Shown here: piece after piece, positions 12,819-30,941 of the stretch | Position numbering within the stretch: the stretch's first letter is position 1 | Layout: each line of letters starts with the position of its first letter | From: Ianthella basta | Lineage: Eukaryota > Porifera > Demospongiae > Verongiida > Ianthellidae | Assembly: GCA_964019415.1 (NCBI GenBank) | Contig: OZ025890.1 | Location: 4,213,292 to 4,277,291 of the forward strand | Direction: 5' to 3' | DNA length: 64,000 bases | Made by a program: the position numbers and the translations under genes | Notes under the pieces: model-generated | Databases searched by the model: none | What the model was told of the DNA's origin: nothing | The model's input: the letters and a program-made list of their open reading frames with translations, nothing else

Positions 12819-13492
12819 TGCACACACATACTAACATCCACGGTGACACCCAAGCTATGCACACCCACCCACCTCGCTACAGGGCAGTGGATCCAGTGGG
12901 AGCGCCAAGTGAAGCATACACGAAGGAGGTTGATAAGGAGTACTAGGTGCACTGTATGGAAAGGATGTGTCCTTGGCTTACAACTGGTACACATAACCTA
13001 GTAATACACAGAACATGCACACTGTTGATGAAAGCACTTCTGCATAATTTGTGTCATCCATAATAGCTAGCTATAGCCATGGTATAAAACATGCCACATT
13101 ATCAACTGGGTGGGGGGCATCATTATTCCAACAGGTGGGTAGCTTCATGATCACCCCAGGTACTCTAGTTAGATCCAAACTACATCCAAACCTTTCACAG
13201 GTAGGCGTAACCGTACCCTCACTGTAGCCCTGGATGCATCGTATGGTCACTAAACTCTCAGTTTGCTTACTTACTCTTCCACTAGGCTGTTGGTTAATTG
13301 CACAAGCGGCCTCGAGGAAAGTCGCTGATCCCCTGCGTCCTTCAAAGTTGCAGGCTTCCTAAAACCTCTCACATCGCACTGTATATTTTGAATTGACTTG
13401 TTGTTATACTGTGTGGGATGTAAGGATAAACTGGAGTTGAGCCTGACTGCACTCTTTCGTAAAGCCAATTTACTCCCAGGATTGCCAGCCAT
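7177..13492 (-). CDS. UBZ-type zinc finger protein with SUMO-interaction-like motif
   Basis: Proposed minus-strand exons: 13275-13492, 12873-12942, 11585-12573, 7177-7276; phases agree and give 458 residues. Seen: a basic N-terminus, a long Ser/Pro-rich low-complexity middle, VIDLT at about residue 298 followed by an acidic run (the form of a SUMO-interaction motif), and at the C-terminus a finger C-x2-C-x15-H-x3-C split by the last intron (CPVCAVAFQP joined to RFEIWQFEQHFIMC). That spacing and the F-x-P and F-E-x-H positions match ubiquitin-binding UBZ fingers of the TAX1BP1/CALCOCO type and resemble the finger of FAAP20. Ubiquitin/SUMO reading in DNA repair or autophagy is inference; no ortholog was recognised. 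The last intron contains a hAT transposon. An upstream in-frame ATG at 13549 would overlap the Rieske start, so 13492 was chosen. Exon 2 (70 bp) is the least certain. Confidence 0.6.
7647..10701 (+). mobile_element. hAT-superfamily DNA transposon, full length but decayed
   Basis: Ends are a perfect 15-bp terminal inverted repeat, CAGGGGCGGCGGCAG at 7647-7661 and its reverse complement at 10687-10701. Similarity continues inward into G-rich and C-rich runs flanking AAAAGTGGGG-like sequence. The direct repeat TAAGT (7642-7646 and 10702-10706) abuts both ends, suggesting a 5-bp target duplication rather than the usual 8 bp. It carries a broken transposase and sits in the last intron of the UBZ/SIM gene. 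Confidence 0.92.
7933..10451 (+). pseudogene. hAT transposase with TTF/BED-like zinc finger and C-terminal dimerisation domain (inactivated)
   Basis: Would cut and paste the surrounding element. Seen in order: an acidic N-terminal region, a zinc-finger block around 8380-8590 (FCLYCRN, then FKSHENSDSH), a DDE-region segment reading ADEATDV in a shifted frame at about 8940, an HCCAHSLNL block at about 9220, and the hAT dimerisation signature TSATSERTFSALRRV at about 10230. Breaks: a frame change near 8905-8915, TGA at about 9099-9101 and TGA at 9435-9437. Both stops stand where an Arg codon CGA fits, as expected from CpG decay. No ATG opens the first frame convincingly, so the start is unclear. 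The protein is non-functional as read. Confidence 0.88.
10702..11584. other. Intron sequence of the UBZ/SIM gene downstream of the hAT element
   Basis: Lies between the transposon and the donor at 11584. No exon with the zinc ligands required by the finger was found here, which is why the last exon is placed beyond the transposon. Confidence 0.5.
12728..12816. repeat. (CA)n microsatellite
   Basis: Uninterrupted dinucleotide run of about 90 bp, inside the intron between exons 2 and 3 of the UBZ/SIM gene. Confidence 0.95.
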
Positions 13493-13526
13493 ATTATGAC
13501 TTGCGCAATAGCCTACAACGACAAAG
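13493..13526. promoter_or_regulatory. Very short head-to-head start region shared by two genes
   Basis: Only 34 bp separate the minus-strand ATG (13490-13492) and the plus-strand ATG (13527-13529). Either transcription starts inside the opposite gene so that the two 5' ends overlap, or the leaders are extremely short. No TATA box was seen. Confidence 0.55.
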
Positions 13527-14864
13527 ATGGCGGCGTCTACTAAAGTCATTTCATTGGAAGAGTTAGTGAAGAAGCAAAAGACGATTGTGACAGTAGGAGA
13601 GAGAATAATAGCACTATTTTATGTCAAGGGAAGTGTATTCGCTCTAGATCACTTCTGCTACCGTGAGTACCACAAGGAATGGGAATTTTGAAAAATATGT
13701 AGAACAAGTAGGTAACCTTCCAGTTTGGGATGGAGTAACTGAAGTTCTGAAAAGAAGCTGTTCGGCCTCACATTTTCTATGCTCTTTCCATAATGTTGTT
13801 GGCGTCCATATCTTGGCTTTCTGAGTGAGAACTGTGGAACAGGCAGTCTGGCTAGTATACCAAAGTCAGTAGAGCCGATTCCCAAGTTACCTCCTCACCA
13901 CATCTCTAGTAGCTACGCATTACATGTGTGTTTCCTTGTATGACCACAAACAGCATTGATTGTACTGTGAGGGAGCCTAGGCCTTGTGATCCAACAGTGC
14001 TATATAGTAGCAACAACGAATAGTCACAGTGAATGTTCAAACCTGTTGCATGGTGTGTTGTGGTTGGCTCCACCTAGACGTGGCTTGGGATGTTGTAGAC
14101 TCAAGAGTATGCTTGTGTGCACCTCTCTCCTTTTATACTTCCAAGATGTGCATGCACCCCCTCCTCCCCTCCTCCAATGCACACACACACACTCACTATC
14201 CCAACTAATACTCTGTAAAATGTTTGTGCACAAACTCCCTACCCTGGTATTTTTACGTGCTCCACACCAGATGAAGACACTCTGAGTCTCTCCTGCACAC
14301 TTTCCTCATCTTGACAACACTTGCACTGCCTAAGACTTCACATGTAATCTGATCTGAAACTGTGCCTGACAACTGCATTCCCTGTTCTGCAGATGCTGGA
14401 GGGCCTTTAGCAGCCGGGGATATTGAGGTGAGGGCTTTCTGTGCACAAGGCTAGCACACCTATTGAACTCCTATTGTGCTTGCATGCTTTGAGTTTCACC
14501 TTATCTTTCAAATAAGGATGTGGTCGGTAGGACCTGTGTCACTTGCCCTTGGCACCGGCACCACATAACTCTGGACACTGGTGAGAGCTTGTACACTGCC
14601 ATTGATCCTTCCAACCCCAAACGGAAAAAGCCTGGATGCTCAAAAGGAGTGAAACAGAGAACACACATTGTGAAGGTGGAGGATGGTGATGTGTATGTGC
14701 AGCTATCAGATCTGACTCATGAGGTGGATTCGGATCAGTATTTCCGTGACATCTTCAAGGAAATGAGAGAAGCAACTTTAAAGGAACCCATTCTGCAGAT
14801 TAGACCACCAAGAATGAGTGTCCCGATTCATTCACACAGGCCTCCCCCTCCCTCCTCCAAATGA
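13527..14864 (+). CDS. Rieske [2Fe-2S] domain protein (RFESD-like)
   Basis: Small soluble protein with a Rieske cluster-binding fold, probably an electron carrier; the substrate is unknown. Exons 13527-13662, 14393-14427 and 14517-14864 give 172 residues with continuous phase. Cluster ligands are visible: C-Y-H in FCYHAGGPL (the His codon is split across the first intron) and C-P-W-H in VTCPWHRHHITLD, at the spacing normal for Rieske domains. The fold is followed by G-D-V-Y-V-Q-L and a Pro-rich tail. No membrane segment and no oxygenase catalytic domain follow, which fits the stand-alone RFESD family. The start ATG has a good context (AAAGATGG). It shares a 34-bp start region with the opposite-strand gene and ends about 250 bp before the first syntaxin start. 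Confidence 0.9.
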
Positions 14865-15116
14865 ATGGTGTACATATATAGCAAGTTGATGAATTCTGAT
14901 ACATGAATTTATTTATACTGAGCTGCTTGCATCCAGTGTAAATACCTCACTGTGTGACCAAGTGTGTGTACATGCCATATTAGGGAATGATTCTGATACT
15001 AAAAATAGCTTATTGATGCATCGCTGACACATATCCGGAAATTCCCTTCACGGAAGCTAATTTGCGTCCGATGTGGCTGCATAGATTGAAGGAGAAAGCC
15101 TGAACGTTGGAGCAAG

Positions 15117-24767
<9,651 letters not shown>

Positions 24768-26165
24768 ACGAACAAACACATATTGTGCATGTCAGTTTTA
24801 CACAAATGTTGTAGGAATCATGCAATTAGTGATTAGTAAGTTAGATAACTGTTTGGACCGTAGGAGTTTGTTCATTTGTAGCTGTATGCATTAACCTGTA
24901 CATACCTCCATACACTCCTGAGTTAGCGCTACATGCATCAGTAGGTGTCACTGCACCACTGTGTGCTGACATTGATTGATCTGCTGTAACTTGTGGCTAC
25001 CATTGCAAGTAGTATAGTCAACAAGAATACACATTTATATGACGTTCACTGAGTAGCTTTGTGCTACGTACATGGTGGAAATGTATGTATGACATTGTGT
25101 ATATATGTAGGGGAGAAGATTTAGATTGATTAATAGCTGAAATCCATCTGAAATTTTCAGCACGTTTCACTAATGTCGCATGTACCTACAACCGTCTCAG
25201 AGAGCATCCCCTAAATTGGTGTGTGGCTCACTATGCTTCTGAAAAATGAGTGAATCAAACCTTCAAAAGATTGCTAAAGGACGTACTGCAATTATGTAAA
25301 CGGAGACTGGATCAGCTCACAGTTCTTCGTACAAAAATGTTTGGACTTTGTGGTAAATAGGGAACAGTTTGCAACTGCTTCTAGATTGAAACGACTTGGC
25401 TTGAATGTTGGCAACAGTCATTTAGTGCGACAAATGCTCAATGCATATGGGTGTGCAATGCTATTGGCAACTACATGAAGGACTTGTGAAAAGGCAGACC
25501 CAGCTGGTGATGGAAGTGAGCAGACATGATTCTAATTTGGATATACTGAGTACCGATTGTGGGACAGACTGTCGTACTGTGTGCTATATAACAATTCGTA
25601 TTTGCGTCATCAATTACTTAACACTTCAAACGACATCTTTGGTCTACTTTCACCTTCCATATATAACTCATGCAAGGAAGGAGTGACTGGCACCAAATTT
25701 GAGATGTCTGTACAGACCGCTATATATACCAACAAATTATAATTTTGAAGCAATATTGCCTGTGGCGTAATCATATGTATTCCTCCGGCCGCCATTTTGT
25801 AGGGCAGAGGAATGGTATTATGGTCACTATATACAGTCCACTTGTAAGGCACACTTTGCAAATTAAAAGCACATGCAGAGACATGTACTAGTTGCGCGAG
25901 TGAAACACCCTGTCCATCGTACAACCTGTGATGAGTATGAACATGACAAAGGCAATTGAAGAAAGATGGAATTAGCACACAGGTCATTGAGTAGCCATGA
26001 AAAGAAGCCATATAAATGGCCATTAGGTAGTGTAATTGTGTGCATGGATCTGATATGTCTCCTTGCTAGCTGCATTGTAGGGTGGCCAGGGATCCACCTA
26101 GGACTCACACAAGAAGCAGGACTTAGTGTACCATAATGCATAAATGGAGGGAGGAAGGGAGGGAG
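24768..26165. other. 3' flank of syntaxin copy 1, duplicated non-coding DNA
   Basis: Closely matches 38094-39527. No gene was recognised in it. The short reading frames do not keep a conserved frame between the two copies. Confidence 0.6.
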
Positions 26166-26173
26166 AGGGAGAC

Positions 26174-26235
26174 AAGTATTTCGAGTTAAAAAACTCGTGG
26201 GGCGCCAGGGCGCCCCTGAATCTCGAACTACTTGC
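26174..26235. repeat. 62-bp fold-back element
   Basis: Imperfect inverted repeat: CAAGTATTTCGAG at the left, CTCGAACTACTTG at the right, with an inner GGGGCGCC/GGCGCCCC hairpin. It lies just outside the right end of duplication copy 1, where the two copies stop matching. Confidence 0.65.
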
Positions 26236-26539
26236 TAGCAATTTTCCCATGTACGTTCAGTAAATCAGATAGTTGGGGGTACAGTATTGTTGTTGGCCTG
26301 AAAGATACATCAAGACACACTAGACCGTTGGGTTTGCAAGAGTTTCAAGTCTCCAGAGCAGCCAGTCATATCCAGTGAAAGCATCCCTACCAAACTGTCA
26401 AATGTTTGCCTACTGCTTTTTTTTTAATCTATATGACATTCTGAATGAGCAATTGTTACTTTGTGCCTGGAGGAGGAGTGTGCTGGCTAAAAGGCTACCC
26501 TATGATGACTATATGAGCGAATCATGGCTATAATTATGT

Positions 26540-26657
26540 AGTCTCGCGTAGCCAGACCGCCATCTTTGCTCAGACCCCGCCTTCGCAAAAGACTTTCAAA
26601 AGACTTTTGCGAAGGCGGGGTCTGAGCAAAGATGGCGGTCTGGCTACGCGAGACTAA
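26540..26657. mobile_element. 118-bp fold-back element with 9-bp target duplication
   Basis: Two near-perfect 51-bp arms (26540-26590 and about 26605-26655), starting AGTCTCGCGTAGCCAGACCG, separated by a short centre. Flanked by the direct repeat TAATTATGT at 26531-26539 and 26658-26666. Long arms with a 9-bp duplication are typical of Mutator-like non-autonomous elements; that class is inference. Confidence 0.8.
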
Positions 26658-26724
26658 TAATTATGTGTCATGACTCGCTGGTCCTCCATTATTGGCCTAC
26701 GGGTCACTAGACTTCTGTTGTATT

Positions 26725-27078
26725 TAGGGCTGTACCTCGCAGAAAAACAGTTAAGTAAGCTTCCTACCACAATAATATTACTTAAACATGTTCTAGAAAC
26801 ACTTTGCGTTCTTTGGATACACGGCGAAATCTAAAGAAAGATGGTTTTGAGCCTAGCAAACAGAACGCGTCGAGCGTGCGGCCATTTTACAATGTCCGTC
26901 AGTGATAATTGGAGCTGTATCTCGCAGAAGAGACGTTCCTTAGGCTTTTTATTAGTATCACTCTATTAACACATGTTTATTACCACATTTCGTTCTATTC
27001 AAACACGGCGAAACGTCATTAGAGAGGATTTAAAGCTTTGTAAAGAACGACGTGAGCGCCGCCATTTGCAAAATGACA
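26725..27078. repeat. Two diverged tandem copies of a roughly 180-bp unit
   Basis: Both halves run in the same order through GCTGTAYCTCGCAGAA, a T-rich part, ACACGGCGAAA, a short gap and GCCATTT. Copies lie at about 26725-26895 and 26910-27078. No protein-coding signal. Confidence 0.6.
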
Positions 27079-27450
27079 GAAATATATAATATAACATATA
27101 TACGAACATGAAGCCATACGAAGACCTAAATCTGAAAACAATATAGCGTAAAAATCGTACGGTAACAATATTCAGAAGCTTGTAATTCAGCTTCTACCAA
27201 ACGGAATTGGATGAAAAAAGTCTCATACAGATCGCAAAAGGTAGGTGAATCCGAAAATGCTACCAACATATTGTCAAAACTGAAAGCACATTTGAGCCTG
27301 CAGTCTCTACTACTATTTAAGCATTTCCTGGGAAATTCCGTAATACGCTATATGTATTCCTTTTTGACCGGAGGTCCTCAATTTGCATCCGATGTGGCTG
27401 CATAGATTGAAGGAGAAGGCCTGAGCGTTGGAGCAAGATGAAGGACAGAT

Positions 27451-29131
27451 GGTATGCGGTATGCGGATGACTCTTCTGCAGCTGGAGCTATCAAGAGCCT
27501 TAGGAAATGGTGGGAGGAATTGCAGAAGGTTGGTCCTAGCTTTGGTTACTTCCCAAATCCATCAAAGTGTCTTCTAGTTGTGAAGGAACAATGGCTTCCA
27601 GAAGCCCAAGCAGTCTTTGGAGACACTGGAATCCAACTTACTTCTGCTGGAGGTAGATACCTTGGCTCGGCCATCGGTGTCACTTCCTTCAAAGAAGCCT
27701 TTGTGAGGGAGAAGGTTGACCAGTGGGTATGTGAGCTAGAGAAGTTGGCAGACATAGCTGCTTCCCAACCCCAAGCGGCCTATTCAGCACTAGTCTTTAG
27801 TCTGAAACATAAATGGTCTTTCCTAGCAAGAACCACACGAGGCATCTCAGAGCTGTTGCATCCTGTAGAGGATGTCATTCGCCACAAAGTGATACCAGCC
27901 ATAACAGGGAAAAAAAAACATCACTGATGCAGAAAGGAGGCTGTTTGCTCTACCCACAAACCTAGGAGGCCTAGGAATTCCCATCTTGCCAGATAGTGCT
28001 GATAATGAGTTAGCCAACTCCTTCCTTGTCTCAGAGCCACTTATGTGCTCCCTACAGAAGAAGAGTGCAGTTCATACTGCTGAAGTTGAGGCTCAACAAA
28101 ATGAGGCCAGGAAAAGGGTCAGACAACAGAACAAGAAGCGACAGGAGGGCGAGATGAAGATGACTTTGGAGGCACTCAACAGCACCACTCAGAATGTAGC
28201 CACTCTAGCACAAGAGAAGGGAGCGTCTGCGTGGTTAGGAACCCTGCCGATTGAGGAACATGGCTTTTCCCTGAATAAAGGAGCTTTCAGGGATGCCCTG
28301 GCTTTAAGATATGGATGGCTTCCAAACAACCTTCCCTCCATATGCTCATGCGGCAAGGCAAACTCTGTACAACATGCTCTGAGTTGCACAAAAGGAGGTC
28401 TTCCAATCCACAGACACAATGACATCCGTGACCTTACAGCCATGCTTATGGAAGAAGTGAGTCGCTCCACAGAAATTGAACCACCGTTGCAGCCACTTAC
28501 TGGGGAGAACCTACAAGGGAGATCAGCCAATGTTCAAGATGACAGTCGTATGGACATCAGATGTATGGGGTTTTGGATCAAGCATCAGGATGCATTTTTT
28601 GACGTGAGGGTTTTTAACCCGCTGGCAGCCTCCAACCAAAATCCTAACATCTTGACGACTTTTCAGAGACACGAGAGAGAGAAGCGAAGGATGTATGACC
28701 AAAGAATAAGAGAGATTGAACATGGCTCGTTCACTCCCTTGGTCTTCTCAGCATGTGGAGGAATGGGTCCATCAACTACAATTGCCTACAAGCGTCTAGC
28801 TGCACTGATAGCGGAGAAGAGAGGACAGAGATACTGCCGCGTGATGCAGTGGCTCCGGTGCCAACTGTCATTCAGTCTCCTGCGAGCAGCCATAGCAGCA
28901 ATCAGAGGATCAAGGTCTGCTCATTCCTCCCGTAAATCTGCTGCAGTGATCGAGTTGGCGATTGCAGAGGGTCGAGTACCCTCGGCATGACTCACAATCT
29001 GACAATGACATGACAATGACAAGACAATCTGTAATGTATGCATTATTTCGTCAATTATTGTTTGTTATTTTATCAGGCATTGCGCATGTATGCCTATGTA
29101 ATCCTCATTATCATTAGTGTGCGCTTCATAC
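27451..29131 (+). mobile_element. 5'-truncated LINE retrotransposon fragment inserted in the syntaxin copy 2 start exon
   Basis: Flanked by a perfect 15-bp target duplication AGATGAAGGACAGAT (27436-27450 and 29132-29146), which contains the syntaxin start codon. The fragment starts in the middle of the reverse transcriptase, at its catalytic YADD motif, and runs to the end of the protein and a short 3' UTR without a clear poly(A). Such 5' truncation is the usual product of target-primed reverse transcription. Confidence 0.93.
27457..28990 (+). pseudogene. LINE reverse transcriptase C-terminal part with zinc knuckle and endonuclease-like region
   Basis: Seen in order: YADD (catalytic), the thumb region, a Cys-His knuckle of form C-x-C-x7-H-x3-C (ICSCGKANSVQHALSC), then RHNDIRD, FFDVRVFNP and EHGSFTPLVFSACGGMG blocks. 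A CCHC knuckle followed by an Asp-containing DVRVF block is the arrangement of LINEs that carry a C-terminal restriction-like endonuclease (R2/NeSL-type); that class is inference from layout. A run of nine A at 27910-27918 shifts the frame; one A fewer would keep it open, so this is a single homopolymer change or a sequencing error. The N-terminal half is missing, so it cannot be an active element. Confidence 0.85.
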
Positions 29132-29133
29132 AG

Positions 29134-30859
29134 ATGAAGGACAGATTACAACAGCTAAGAGATGCGGTAAGGAGGCTGCGGTGTTTGTGAGGTCACGTGG
29201 GGTAACTTCGCGAAAGGGGCAACTTCGTAAACTTTGAATTCCAATGGCTGTAACTTCGCGATTGTATTGGCGATCTAGTTGTACTCTGGCACACAGCATG
29301 CTGACTTTATAGTGAATCACCCACCAGGGCTCTGAGCCGCTGCGATTCTTTCTTGCTGCGACAGGGGTGCAACTTGCGTTCCGGGTACTGCATATTCAGC
29401 GAAAAAAAAACTTTAGTTTTAGCTCTATCTCCCTCAGCGCATGCAAAACTGCAACAAAACGTACTTCATCAGTTACATATAACCTGTGTGTAGAGTGCAT
29501 AAGCCAGGTACGCACCAAAATGAGCAGCCTTAGGCTCGATCTTTCTAATAGATGGTACCGCATCAGGTATGCTGTCGAATGACGGCGTTATTAACTGTGC
29601 ATAAGCTGATTTTGTATTGAATCCACAAGAATGATAGGCCACAGGCTCAGTTTTGTGTCTAGTCACATCTCCTCTGCAATGAAGCCAATTCCTTCGCCGT
29701 TCCTCATATATTGCGGTATAGCCGCCATTTTCAAGTTACCCCACCTACTATTTTACGATCGTTGTCACATTTCTGCTGAGATCTCGGGAAATATTAGCTC
29801 AATTCACTTCAGTTTTGGTGTATGCCTTGGCACTAGATGCCAGTAGCTGGAAATAAGTCGGGCATTCGCAGCTTTTCAACTGTTGGAATTACGCGGCAAT
29901 TAAGTTTTCACGGAGTTACCCCATTTCACCTTATCTGGTATTTAGATATGGACTGACGGCTTTTGTGCGCTGTGCCGAACTGGCTTTGGACCAAGAACGC
30001 TGTGTCGTACTGCGATGTAGCCTCATTGATGTTACTGTGTTGTGTTGGGATCTCTCCGTGTTCCTCTCCCTGCGTGTAGGCTCACGTCACAGGGGAAGAA
30101 GACTATTCCCAGACGATGACGGTGACTGTGGAGGCGGATCAAGAGGAAGTCGAATTGGCGGGCTATTTTGACAACGTGAGTGCCCGCGTGCCAATGCATC
30201 ATGTAGCCCCTCTGCTGTGGAAAGCTGGTAAAGTGTGCGCAAGAGCTACACACGCACTATGTGGAACTGATCATGGTCAACGTTAAGCCACACACACCCA
30301 ACCTAGCCGGACACTAGCCCCTGTCACTACTGAAGAGGTGTTTTCCTTCAGGGTCTCTGTTATAAGGAGCCCCACCGAACACTCAGGGCCCACCTATCCC
30401 ATTACCACATAAGACAATCTACAGGTATATAAGGGTTCATGCATACAGCTACTTGTAAGCACTTATATGTAGGTTCCACAAGACACAACGCTGTGATGTG
30501 GTGAGTGCTTAGATGCATACAGGGACCGTCCATGATGTTGCAAAAAGGCCTGAATCCATGACAGTCATGTGGACCAATCACTGAGCATGGAGGCACCAAA
30601 CTCTGCTACCGATTGGTTCACGTCACACAGCTTATGGATTTCGATTTACTTGTTGCAGTATCGTGGATGATCACTGTACGCACATAAGCATACTGATTGA
30701 CACACATTTCCAAAAGCTAAACACCCCACTACATGGAGATGTGTACTAAGCTACCTCCAGAATTAGCACTTGGGCCTGTTCCAGACTGTCTGGAATAGAG
30801 CAGTGTCACTGTACTAGTATGTCATCAATGGTGGCTGGAATGTTGCCTTCAGCTTCAAG

Positions 30860-30941
<82 letters not shown>

